Below are positions 17,022-26,461 of a DNA stretch of 44,468 bases, piece by piece. The stretch's first letter is position 1. The number at the start of each line of letters is the position of its first letter. Made by a program: the position numbers and the translations under genes. Origin of the DNA: a virus; IMG/VR virus record IMGVR_UViG_3300027821_000005, positions 1 to 44,468 of that record. One strand, 5' to 3'. A model generated the notes under the pieces. That model was not told the DNA's origin. It was given only the letters and a program-made list of their open reading frames with translations, and did no database searches.

Positions 17022-17458
17022 TGGCCGTGATTCCCATGCCAAAACCCCAAACTGGATCCAGTGCTGGTAATCTAGAGAAGATGCCTACTGTTAAGCCTGG
17101 TGGTCCGGCACGTAAATTTACTCCTGTTCGTGGAAATACTCCCCCTGTTACTCGAATCCCTACGCCTTCCCCTAGTGGCCCGACTATGGGTATCAATCCT
17201 CCGGGAAAGGCTCCGATCAGGAAGCCTGCCAAACCTCCTGTTGTTACTCGAATTCCTACGCCCCCTCCAAGTGGTCCTATTATGGGTATCAATCCCCCGG
17301 GAAAGGCTCCACGAGGAAGTTCTGGTGGATCTATGGTTCCTCGCGGAGAGTCCAGTGGATCTATGTCCGGTAATCTCAACCAGGCAGGAAATGCGGCAGC
17401 AAAGCGTCGCAAGGCAAAGCAACTCGCCCTCAAAAAGATGGTCGCGAATAGGGGGTAG
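17021..17458 (+). CDS. Pro/Gly-rich basic protein with internal duplication
   Basis: A 145-residue, strongly basic and disordered protein dominated by Pro, Gly, Ser, Arg and Lys. It contains a duplicated segment, TRIPTP.PSGP.MGINPPGKAP, and ends in a Lys/Arg-rich helix (AKRRKAKQLALKKMVANRG). The composition suits a DNA- or membrane-contacting internal virion protein. The opposite strand also has a long open frame here, which reflects the base composition. Confidence 0.6.
   Translation: MAVIPMPKPQTGSSAGNLEKMPTVKPGGPARKFTPVRGNTPPVTRIPTPSPSGPTMGINPPGKAPIRKPAKPPVVTRIPTPPPSGPIMGINPPGKAPRGSSGGSMVPRGESSGSMSGNLNQAGNAAAKRRKAKQLALKKMVANRG
17150..17310 (+). repeat. 65-bp direct duplication inside the Pro-rich gene
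   Basis: Bases 17150-17214 and 17246-17310 are near-identical copies starting 96 bases apart and in the same frame. They encode the repeated TRIPTP.PSGP.MGINPPGKAP segment. Confidence 0.75.
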
Positions 17459-17460
17459 TG

Positions 17461-18408
17461 ATGGCACCTGCAACAATCTATGTCAATATCAACGGCTATA
17501 AAGTTCCGGTCCCTGTAGGTTGGGGACATGCACCTGATAACTTTGATACCAACGGTAATGCTCCTGGATATACAAGAGTTCAGGGTCACTTCATCGCTAA
17601 TAATGTCTACAATACTTATATGCATAGGCCCCCTGGTGGCGGGGCGGTTGTTCCTCCAGCATCAGATCCAAATTGGGCCAATACTGCACCTAAAGGTAGC
17701 AGCGGAAGTACCGGTGCACCTGCTCCTGCGCCGAAACCTGCACCTGTAGGCGACAGGGGAGTACGCACCGGTGTACCTCCTGCTCCACCGGCTAAGCCGC
17801 CCAGAGGTTCATCAGGATCTATTCCTACTCGCGGTGCTGGAAGCATTAATTATGTCAGGCCGGCTCCGAAGGCTGCTCCCAAGGGCTATCATAATGTAGC
17901 GATTCCTAATCCTGAGTCTGATCCTGATTATTTGTACTCGAAAGCTGCACTACATGAGGCTCATCAGCAATTTGGTCAGCAGGATCAGCTAGCAAGGCAG
18001 CAATACGCTACTTCTTATTCTGATCAACTGGCTGGATTGGGCTGGAATCCTCGTGCTCGTAGTGGTGCCGGTGACTGGATGACTTCTAACCGAATGGCTG
18101 GGACTTATGGTGCGGCCGCTCAAGATGTCAGCGATCAATTTAACTTCCTGAGCATGGGTGGAACGCCATATGTCACCCAAATGACCAATATGCGTAATGA
18201 CTTCACTAATAGATTAGGCGATGTAAACAGGGCCAAGACTGATTTCAGTAATCAACGTGATCTTGAAGCAAAACAGTATTCTGCTAACATTGAAGCTGAA
18301 CGTAAAAAGGCGCTCAGAGCAGCAGTTTCCCGCATCTCTCAGACTTACGGCATTAATCCTGTCCAGATTCCTTCTAGGGGTGGTACTGTCGCCGTGAGGA
18401 ACCCATAA
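17461..18408 (+). CDS. Internal virion protein candidate
   Basis: A 315-residue protein starting at ATG 17461, just after the previous stop. Residues 1-60 form a small folded-looking domain (TIYVNINGYKVPVPVGWG). Residues ~75-140 are a Pro/Ala/Gly linker, and the rest is helical and Gln-rich (HEAHQQFGQQDQLARQQY, then QRDLEAKQYSANIEAERKKA). Position between the nozzle and the giant protein suggests an ejected internal protein. Not recognised at family level. Confidence 0.55.
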   Translation: MAPATIYVNINGYKVPVPVGWGHAPDNFDTNGNAPGYTRVQGHFIANNVYNTYMHRPPGGGAVVPPASDPNWANTAPKGSSGSTGAPAPAPKPAPVGDRGVRTGVPPAPPAKPPRGSSGSIPTRGAGSINYVRPAPKAAPKGYHNVAIPNPESDPDYLYSKAALHEAHQQFGQQDQLARQQYATSYSDQLAGLGWNPRARSGAGDWMTSNRMAGTYGAAAQDVSDQFNFLSMGGTPYVTQMTNMRNDFTNRLGDVNRAKTDFSNQRDLEAKQYSANIEAERKKALRAAVSRISQTYGINPVQIPSRGGTVAVRNP

Positions 18409-20402
18409 TGGCACCCACAACGTGGCGGCAATCGCAGCAAAAAGAACAAGATGTTATGAAGACTCTCTCAAATATGAAACGTCGGCTGGGGACTACCAAT
18501 CTCCAGCAGGCTATTAAAATTGCTAACAAGATGTCAGTGACTCAACTCAGAATGTACGGGATTGATACTAACATTTTGGATAGTATGGTGGCTAATCCTG
18601 TAGGATACACGTCAGAGTGGAACAGAGTCTCTATGACTCCTGTTTCTCAACGGACATTTCCTACAGCCGGTAAGGCTGAAGACGATCGTATCCCAAGTAA
18701 TTCTGATATTGGTGCTAGTGTTGGTTCTGGTGCTGGTGGAGCACTTACTAGGGGATCACTTCCTAGGGATACTAATGGTGCCTACACCGGTGGTGCTGGT
18801 GCAAACCCAACTAATAAGCCCAGCAGTGATTTTGGTAATGATCCTTCTGGTGGGGTCTACACAGGCGGCGCTGGAGCAGGTCCTGGTGGACTTAATAAGC
18901 CTGCTGGAAGTCCTCCTGCTGCCGGAACTCCAACAACTACTCAGACTCCGTGGTCGATTCCTGACCTGATTACGAAACTTCCTGATATTCAGTATCCGAA
19001 TGCTCCGAACATCACAGTGACGTGGCATGACTTCTCACAACAGGCAAAGAAAAAGGTCGGAGAAGCTTACGCTCCTTTGTACCAGAGTATTGCTGGGGCT
19101 AAGACTAATGCTCAGACCCAGGCGACAGACTCGCAGGCCGTTATTAAGGGCATGTACGACAATCTCCTTAAGGATGAAGCTGCTCAGTCTGGCGACACTA
19201 CTCGTGACTACAATAAGACTATTAATGCTACTCGTGCAGAAGGTAACGCTCAGCAGAGTCAGATCGGTAGTATCTACGGAGATGCTGAAAGTGACACTGC
19301 CAAAATGATGGCTCAGGCCGGACTCGGTGGAGCTTCAGGTGGCGGTGGGGCACTGTCAGGTGCCGAAATTGCTACTGGAGTCACGAATCAAGAAGCTGGA
19401 GCCAAAGAGCAGGCCCTTACAACAACTAATCAGCAGATCGGTAATCTCCGGGATGCTAGGCAGGATCAGCAAGATTATTCTGGGAACATTGCCAGCGCTG
19501 ACCGTGCCGCCTCGGCTAGCGAACGCTCTAATGTAGTTCGAGATTTGGGTCAGATTCTAGCCCAGTATGATTCTCAGAAGCTGGGTACTCAGTCTCAGGA
19601 AATTCAGGATGCTAGCTCTATGGCTCAGCAGATGAGCACTAATGACTTCACTGCTCAGAATACTACTGCTGACCAGGCATGGAAGAACTACCAGGCCGCT
19701 GTGGGTAAGGTAGGATTCCAGGCTGATCAAGACCGCGCCAATGTGGATCTTACTAATGCTGGTAGAATTGCTACGGCTAATGCTGAAAATGAAGGAACTA
19801 AGGTCGAAGTCGGTGCTCAGATTGATTACGCTAAGATTCTCCAGGATGACGCTCAGTTCAAGCAGAATCTTGGCTTCAAGTACGATGATCTTCTGGCCAA
19901 GTCTGCTAGCGATGCCGAAAAGAATCGCATCACTGTGGAGCAAAATGCCGCTGCTAACCTGCTCAGGGATGATGCTAATAAGATCGGCTTGGGTAATCTT
20001 TTGCAGAGGCAGTATGAGTGGGCTAATGATCCCAAGAACAGTCAGCTAGCTCAGAACCCTCATCAGCAATATCTGCACCTACTGAGTGAGGCTGCTGCCA
20101 AGGCCGGTAACCCTCAAGCCGCTACGCAACTAGATCAGCTTATTCAAGATGTTCTTGCTACTTGGGCTAAGACTGGTGCTGGTAATCAAGACTTGGCAGT
20201 TCCGGCCACGTTTGTTGACTTCGTTAAGTTGACTCGGCAGATTGCTAAGTCTAGGAATATTCCTGAAGACCTTGCTGAGATTGCTGCATTTGGCTATCAG
20301 CAGGAACAGAAGGGTATCCAGCCGACAGTCCCTGTCGCCCAAAGTACACTTCCTGGTAATGGTTCAGTCCCACTTCCCAGCGGCGGAACTTACACACCGT
20401 AG
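18408..20402 (+). CDS. Large internal (ejection) virion protein candidate
   Basis: A 664-residue protein. A helical N-terminus is followed by a Gly-rich linker with two related units (GAYTGGAGANPTNKP and GVYTGGAGAGPGGLNKP, about residues 124-165). Residues ~200-620 are long Ala/Gln/Asp-rich helices resembling coiled coil. This composition is typical of podovirus internal core proteins that leave the capsid with the DNA. The start overlaps the preceding stop (TAATG). Confidence 0.6.
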   Translation: MAPTTWRQSQQKEQDVMKTLSNMKRRLGTTNLQQAIKIANKMSVTQLRMYGIDTNILDSMVANPVGYTSEWNRVSMTPVSQRTFPTAGKAEDDRIPSNSDIGASVGSGAGGALTRGSLPRDTNGAYTGGAGANPTNKPSSDFGNDPSGGVYTGGAGAGPGGLNKPAGSPPAAGTPTTTQTPWSIPDLITKLPDIQYPNAPNITVTWHDFSQQAKKKVGEAYAPLYQSIAGAKTNAQTQATDSQAVIKGMYDNLLKDEAAQSGDTTRDYNKTINATRAEGNAQQSQIGSIYGDAESDTAKMMAQAGLGGASGGGGALSGAEIATGVTNQEAGAKEQALTTTNQQIGNLRDARQDQQDYSGNIASADRAASASERSNVVRDLGQILAQYDSQKLGTQSQEIQDASSMAQQMSTNDFTAQNTTADQAWKNYQAAVGKVGFQADQDRANVDLTNAGRIATANAENEGTKVEVGAQIDYAKILQDDAQFKQNLGFKYDDLLAKSASDAEKNRITVEQNAAANLLRDDANKIGLGNLLQRQYEWANDPKNSQLAQNPHQQYLHLLSEAAAKAGNPQAATQLDQLIQDVLATWAKTGAGNQDLAVPATFVDFVKLTRQIAKSRNIPEDLAEIAAFGYQQEQKGIQPTVPVAQSTLPGNGSVPLPSGGTYTP

Positions 20403-20413
20403 GATGAGGTCAT

Positions 20414-23400
20414 ATGTCTAAGAGAATGTTGAATATCCCTAACTTCAAGGGATATAGGCCCCCTGCGGCTCCTGACTATACTAAGATCATGCAACAGGTT
20501 CTCAGGAACTATGAGAGTCTAGAAAATACTGATCCGGTTCAGGCTCAGCTTGATTCTGGTTCGCTACATGTTCCGGTAGAGCAGGCATTTGCACAGTTTG
20601 GTGGGACCGGTAACCGGCCGTCAGCTACGATTAGTACCGATCCCACCGTAACTATCAAGCCTAATCCTGGCTTGACGATGAGTCCTGACGATATTGTTAC
20701 TCAGATGCTACGCAGCCCCGGAGTCAATCCAGATCCGAACATTGTCGGAAATGTAGAAACTCCCCACGAGACTAGTTGGTTTGATGACTTTTCTCGTTGG
20801 GTAGGTGCTCTTGGTAACGCTAACCGGACAGCTATAAAGTTTGCTCGTGAGAATCCTGGATCATTTAACGCTACCGGTGGGGCTCCTGCTTTCATGCCAG
20901 AAGGTATGAAGAAGGCTTTTGAAAATAAGCAGCCCGGACTTGGTGATCTAGGTAATGCTTGGGAATCAGGACGTACTACTGATCCCACCAAGCAGGTAAG
21001 TTTCTCAGACGCTATTGGTTATAGTGATATTGGTCCTTGGGCTAAGCTTAAGCAGGCAGGAATTGATGTCAGTATTGCAATTCCTGGCGCTCAAGGGATT
21101 GTGGATGCTGGTAATCCTATTCGATCTGCTCTAGATACTGCTGGCGGGATAGCGACTGATCCTGTCAGCTATACTCCTTTCGGTAAGATTTTTGATGCTG
21201 CTAAAGTTGGAATTAAAGCTATCAAGCCTGGAATAAAAGAAGTTCCATATAGTGTAGGCAAGGCCGCTGAACCTAAGCCTGCACCAGCCCCTGTTAAGCC
21301 TCCTGATCAGCCTGCTCTTTTCGATCCTGATAATCTTCCTACTGATCCTGCTGCTCCTACTCCAGCGCCTACGGCACCCCCTGAAGTTGCTGCTCCTGCA
21401 CCGGCTGCTACTGATTCTTTGACTCAGCAGTATTTGGACATTAGAAGGCAGTATCAAGAATCACTGAATGGTATGGATACTGCAAAGAATGACCAACTAT
21501 TTGCTCAAATGAAGGATCTGGAAACTCAGCTTACTGCTTCTGGTAAACCTTTACCTACTGATGTTTCTGCTCCAGCACATACTCCAGCACCTACTCCTGC
21601 TACTCCAGATGTTACTACTCCTACTCCTACTCCTGAGGTACGTGAATATCCTAAGCCTCAGCCTGTGCAGCGTCCTGATGCGCTCCCACCAGCTTCTGAT
21701 GCACAACATGCTGCTTATTATGCAAAGAAGGATGAAGTTCAAGCTGCTGAACAAATTCGTAATGATGCTATAGCTAAGGTTGATCTTAATGACCTGTCAA
21801 ATCCAGTCACGCATCAAGCTATTGATAATGCTATTGCAGCAGAAGAACGAGTAACTCAGCTTAAAAATGAACTTGATGATGTTGATCCATATTATGATCC
21901 GCAAACCCATACCAGAGACACCCGTAATGTGACTGAACCTAAAGGAACTAAAGCTGATGAGAATTTTACAGATGAACTTAAAGCACATCTAAAGTTACGA
22001 GATCTCATATCTGCCAAAAAGAAGTTAGAAAGTCAAGGCAAGTGGCAGTCTACAGCTCCTGATGTTCCTGCTCCTACGGGGACAGCTAAGCCTCCAGCAC
22101 CTGAAACTCCCTCAGAACAGGCTGCTGCTCCTACAGTTCAGGAGGCCGTTAATACAACTCCTGATCCGGTAGAAACTAGAACTTCTACTCTTACTCATAC
22201 CCCACCACCGGAAAAACCTGCTACTCAAGCGCAAGCATCTGCTGCTATTGCTGAGCCGGAAATTGCGGAAGCGGTGGCGACAGGCGGTAGTATATCAGAA
22301 CAGATGGCAGCGGCGGCAGCACAAGCTTCTGCTGATGTTATTGGTCCTACGATTAAGCACCGGACTCTCGGTGATGCTTCCATGCTGGATCTTGAAGCTC
22401 ATATTGCCAAGACTAAAGTTGCGAAGCAAACTTCTAAGGATCTTTTGAATGACAAGGGAACAAATCCGGCTCATGCTAGTTCTCTACAGGCTATGGTTGC
22501 CGCTGCTGACAAAGAGATTCGCTACACTCAGAGTCTCAAGTCTAAGCTTGGGCGACAGGCTAAAGCTGTTGACAATCCTAGAAATATTCCTGGGGTTAAT
22601 GAGTCAGCACAGGTAGCTCCGTCTCCGGCAGAAATGGCTGCAACAACTCCTAGGCCAGAAGTTACCGAAACACATGTCACTGGCGACAATGGAGCCATGT
22701 CAGTCTCGGCTGAGGCTCCTACTACTGCACCTACTGTCGCCGAACAATTAGCCGGAGACTTACAAAGAGGACTAGAAGCCAGAGCAGCTAAGTCTGGCAA
22801 AGCTAAGCCACCTAAAGGTACCAAAGAAACTATTGACGATCTTCAGACTCAACATGATGGTATCCAGGCCAGGCATGCTCAAGCGAAAAAGAAATTTGAA
22901 GCACAAGAAGCTGATCCAGCATACTCTAAGAGTCACAGAAAAGAACTTGAAGCAGCAGATGTACGGCTTCAAGACATGGAAGATCAGATGTTCAACATTA
23001 AGAATGAAATTAAAAAACTAAAAGAGGGTGGTGCGTCGACTGAATCCGAACCTACTGTTGCTGAGCAGATTGTTGCGCCTACAGCAGAGGAAACAGAAGC
23101 TGCCGCTGTTAATCAGGCTAAGAGTGACATTATCGAGAATGCGAATACGAAAGTAAGCGAGGGAACTGCTCCCGAGCCGCCGACGCCTGAAGAGATTCTA
23201 GCCGTCAAGCCAGAAGCAGAAGCTGCTAAGAGAGCTTTCAAGGAGATTCCCAAGAGAAACAAAGATGGCTCGCTCTCGCTGCCTATTCCGCGCCGTGCTG
23301 ATGGCACATATAGTCGCAGCGGCACAGGCGAGAAGATCCTGTATGCCAATACTTTTGACCAGGCTCTGAAATACGGTGAAGCTGTCAAGATTGCTCTCGA

Positions 23401-26400
23401 AGAGATGGCTAAACTTCCTGCTCCGCTAGCAGGAGCAGAGCGGCAAGCTTTCATCATGGAGAGTGTCGAGAGGTCGCTTCAGCAATTTAAGCATAAGCTT
23501 CAGACGGCTAGCTATAAGACTGGTATTGATACCCGTATCACTGAAAAAGGACTGTCATCTGGTTTCAACGCTGAAGCTTTCCCACTTCATGCCTATGATG
23601 TTTTCCAGGTAGCGAAAGAGTTTGCTGCTAACTCTAAGTTTGTAGCGGCTCATGCTGCTAGTGAGGCTCCACTGGTGTCAATTACCCAGGGTTCTCAGCT
23701 AATTGCAGCAGCTAGGGCTCTGGAACTTGCCGATAATACTGTCATGCCTGAAGCAATGAAAATTGAAGAGATTTTTGCCTTTATGAAGCAGGCTCATAAG
23801 ACTACAAGATTCACAGTAGACGAGGCTCTCTACAAAGAGTTCGCTCAGAACATGCTGGAGAATGTAGATGCACTGAAGAGTGCAGCAGCAGACAACTTGG
23901 CTGGGGTTATTGTCAAGAATGTTGCTGACGCTAAAGCTGTCACCGCTAATGTTCTGGAGAATCTGGACAAATCTATCAAGGTAGGCGGCTCTCATGCCGT
24001 TCATGCTGCCGCTGAGCTAGAAGGCGACACCGTGAAGGCCGCAGAAGAGCGTCTAGCGTCCCCTGAAGCGACCGCTGCCGCTGCTGGTGGCGTAGCTCAT
24101 GGTGCAGCACAGAAGGGCGTCACAGAGACTGTTCAGGAAGAAGCCAAGACTGCTCTCGCGGTCCAGCGTGATGTGAAGGCGACAGGGGTAACTCCAAGCG
24201 GAGATTATACTGTCCCGGTGAAGCGGAAACTTTCTATTAGAGCAGTCGGCAATGCAAAGAAGATTGATGCTGAGACTGATGCCGCTTACCGGAATGTTCT
24301 TGATCCAGTAGAGAAGCAGGTCTACGATAATCCTCAAGACTATTCTTACCGTGGATTCGTAAGGTTTATGGTTCGAGTACGGCGGGGAGCTAAATCTGCC
24401 ATAGATGAACGTGGCGCGGATGGAAAGCCCTATACGCCTAGAGATATTCTCATGTTGAAGATTAAGACAGGTGAGACTGTAGGTGCTCAATTTGATGCTG
24501 GCATGGACAACTGGGCTCAGCGTTATCCCCTACCTGAGACTCAGCAGGCTGCCTGGACACATATTCGTAATTACACAATTCCTGATAAGGCTGTAGATCC
24601 TCTGGTTTACTCTGCTTATCAGGAACTCTATCCTCTTGCTGGTCAGATATTTGAAATTGTTAATTCTCAAGAAGCTCTGCTTGGACAGATTTTCAAGGGT
24701 GGAGTTCCGCCAAAGCATATCAACCAGATTCTAGATGTTCGTAGTGGAATCCCTAAGAAAAACCGCTTCGATACAAAGAAACTTGATAAGACTAAGCCTG
24801 TCGCCGAACAGGTCAACGATCTTGCTAAGCAGCCTCTTACTGACTGGGACTGGGGACCTGATATTGTAGCAAGTCTCAAAGAGTTTCATAGGGCTATGGT
24901 TGCTAATGTATTTACTAAAGAAACAGCTAATGATGTCATTCTTCGATTCGGTAAGTACACAAATAACAGTGGGAAGTTGAGTAAGTTTACTTTAGCTGGT
25001 GATCGAGAAGGATTGATCACTAGGCATATTCCAGATGATGTTTATTTCAGTGGAGATGTTATGACATATATCCGAGACATGCAAGTGAATCTAGTTAAGG
25101 GAAGTAAGTCTGGGATCAGCTTTATTGACAACTTCATTGATCCCATGTCTAGTGCCCTCAAGCAAAGTACGACGATTGTCAAGGTTCCTGGGTATGTAGC
25201 ACGAAACATTATGGGTGATTACTCTGCTAGTATGATGGATGGTATCTACAGTCTTAATCCCTATTTCAAGTCTCAGAAACTTCTAGAGACAGTTGGGCAA
25301 CTTAAGACTGACTTCGATGCGTCAAAGTATCACCGGACTGCTTATGGTAAGAGACTCCCTGGGATCAGCAAGAAGCCATTTATTAAGGTTGAACTCAAAG
25401 GTCATACAGAGAATCTTACTATTCATCAGGCTGCTCAATCATCTATCCGTACTGGTATGATTACCAACTTCCGACCTGTGGATGAGTTCTCTCAGGATTT
25501 GCTGACAGGAGCACTCAAGCCTCGGTACTGGAAGGGCGCTGCTCCTGCTGTTAAGTTCTCAAAGTCCAGACCTATTGTATATGCGGGTAAAGCTGCTGAG
25601 TATTCTGCCAGTTTTACCCGTAACGCACACTATCTAGCTCTCATGGAACGATCTAGTTTTACTCGACAGTTTGCTTCTCTAGAAGAGGCGGAACTAGCTG
25701 CTGCTGTTCGATCTACAAGATTCCATCCTGATCCTTCTATTCTAAACAGGACAGAGACTCAGTGGGGTAGGCGACTAATCTTCTTCTACACCTGGATCCG
25801 GGGAATTATTCCTGCGGTAACAGGCTCGCTGATTAAGAATCCTGCTGCTTTCAATAACTACAACTACTTTATGTATGGTCTCAACGAAATGGAGTCTGGT
25901 GACTTTACTCGTCCTATAGGTGATCCCACCAGCCCTACTGACTTTGTTCCTGATTATGTTAGCACTGGTGCTTTCTCTAATTTTATTGATCTTGCTACTC
26001 CTTGGGAAGCTCTCGGTGGTGCCGGGGGCGCACTCCAAGGAAGTAGTATTGGTGATGTAGCTAGTCATCTTGGTTCATATATTGTCAATAAAGCCAACCC
26101 CCTCATTAAGGCTCCTGTGGAACTTGCTACCGGTATGCAGATGAGTGATATAGGCCCAAGAAAAATCAAGGACAAGAGTGACTATATAGACCGGTTACTT
26201 CCTGGTGCTGATCAGGTGGCTGCTATTTCTGGTTACTCAGTAGCAGGAACTCTTGGTAATATGCTCGGTGGCGGTCCAGAGAAAGGTCAGCCTTGGCTAG
26301 ATCCACAACGCGCTGTCGCCGTAGGTGATAAAGAGCATTGGAGAAATGCTTCGTCACTACAATTCTTGACTGGTATTCGACTTCTTCAGCCGAATAGTAA

Positions 26401-26461
26401 TACTAACAAGCAACAAGCTCTTCTCCAACTTCAACGTCGAGAAGGTTATCCAGGAGGGTAA
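20414..26461 (+). CDS. Giant 2015-residue internal virion protein
   Basis: The longest gene, about 14% of the genome. Residues ~1-290 are mixed. Residues ~290-800 alternate Pro/Thr/Ala-rich linkers (many PAPTP and TPTPTP runs) with short charged helices. Residues ~830-1250 are helical. Residues ~1260-2015 form a large region with YRGFVRFMVRVRRGAKSAID and an end region with Gly/Ala-rich, possibly membrane-active segments (GGAGGALQGSSIGDVASHLG). Length and position match the giant inner-core proteins of podoviruses (T7 gp16 and N4 vRNA polymerase positions), but no catalytic motif was recognised. Confidence 0.65.
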   Translation: MSKRMLNIPNFKGYRPPAAPDYTKIMQQVLRNYESLENTDPVQAQLDSGSLHVPVEQAFAQFGGTGNRPSATISTDPTVTIKPNPGLTMSPDDIVTQMLRSPGVNPDPNIVGNVETPHETSWFDDFSRWVGALGNANRTAIKFARENPGSFNATGGAPAFMPEGMKKAFENKQPGLGDLGNAWESGRTTDPTKQVSFSDAIGYSDIGPWAKLKQAGIDVSIAIPGAQGIVDAGNPIRSALDTAGGIATDPVSYTPFGKIFDAAKVGIKAIKPGIKEVPYSVGKAAEPKPAPAPVKPPDQPALFDPDNLPTDPAAPTPAPTAPPEVAAPAPAATDSLTQQYLDIRRQYQESLNGMDTAKNDQLFAQMKDLETQLTASGKPLPTDVSAPAHTPAPTPATPDVTTPTPTPEVREYPKPQPVQRPDALPPASDAQHAAYYAKKDEVQAAEQIRNDAIAKVDLNDLSNPVTHQAIDNAIAAEERVTQLKNELDDVDPYYDPQTHTRDTRNVTEPKGTKADENFTDELKAHLKLRDLISAKKKLESQGKWQSTAPDVPAPTGTAKPPAPETPSEQAAAPTVQEAVNTTPDPVETRTSTLTHTPPPEKPATQAQASAAIAEPEIAEAVATGGSISEQMAAAAAQASADVIGPTIKHRTLGDASMLDLEAHIAKTKVAKQTSKDLLNDKGTNPAHASSLQAMVAAADKEIRYTQSLKSKLGRQAKAVDNPRNIPGVNESAQVAPSPAEMAATTPRPEVTETHVTGDNGAMSVSAEAPTTAPTVAEQLAGDLQRGLEARAAKSGKAKPPKGTKETIDDLQTQHDGIQARHAQAKKKFEAQEADPAYSKSHRKELEAADVRLQDMEDQMFNIKNEIKKLKEGGASTESEPTVAEQIVAPTAEETEAAAVNQAKSDIIENANTKVSEGTAPEPPTPEEILAVKPEAEAAKRAFKEIPKRNKDGSLSLPIPRRADGTYSRSGTGEKILYANTFDQALKYGEAVKIALEEMAKLPAPLAGAERQAFIMESVERSLQQFKHKLQTASYKTGIDTRITEKGLSSGFNAEAFPLHAYDVFQVAKEFAANSKFVAAHAASEAPLVSITQGSQLIAAARALELADNTVMPEAMKIEEIFAFMKQAHKTTRFTVDEALYKEFAQNMLENVDALKSAAADNLAGVIVKNVADAKAVTANVLENLDKSIKVGGSHAVHAAAELEGDTVKAAEERLASPEATAAAAGGVAHGAAQKGVTETVQEEAKTALAVQRDVKATGVTPSGDYTVPVKRKLSIRAVGNAKKIDAETDAAYRNVLDPVEKQVYDNPQDYSYRGFVRFMVRVRRGAKSAIDERGADGKPYTPRDILMLKIKTGETVGAQFDAGMDNWAQRYPLPETQQAAWTHIRNYTIPDKAVDPLVYSAYQELYPLAGQIFEIVNSQEALLGQIFKGGVPPKHINQILDVRSGIPKKNRFDTKKLDKTKPVAEQVNDLAKQPLTDWDWGPDIVASLKEFHRAMVANVFTKETANDVILRFGKYTNNSGKLSKFTLAGDREGLITRHIPDDVYFSGDVMTYIRDMQVNLVKGSKSGISFIDNFIDPMSSALKQSTTIVKVPGYVARNIMGDYSASMMDGIYSLNPYFKSQKLLETVGQLKTDFDASKYHRTAYGKRLPGISKKPFIKVELKGHTENLTIHQAAQSSIRTGMITNFRPVDEFSQDLLTGALKPRYWKGAAPAVKFSKSRPIVYAGKAAEYSASFTRNAHYLALMERSSFTRQFASLEEAELAAAVRSTRFHPDPSILNRTETQWGRRLIFFYTWIRGIIPAVTGSLIKNPAAFNNYNYFMYGLNEMESGDFTRPIGDPTSPTDFVPDYVSTGAFSNFIDLATPWEALGGAGGALQGSSIGDVASHLGSYIVNKANPLIKAPVELATGMQMSDIGPRKIKDKSDYIDRLLPGADQVAAISGYSVAGTLGNMLGGGPEKGQPWLDPQRAVAVGDKEHWRNASSLQFLTGIRLLQPNSNTNKQQALLQLQRREGYPGG

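Noticed and set aside
16954-17625. 223-residue minus-strand frame with Gly/Pro repeats
   Set aside because: It is the mirror of the Pro/Gly-rich plus-strand gene with its duplication, has no ribosome-binding site and opposes the late transcription unit.
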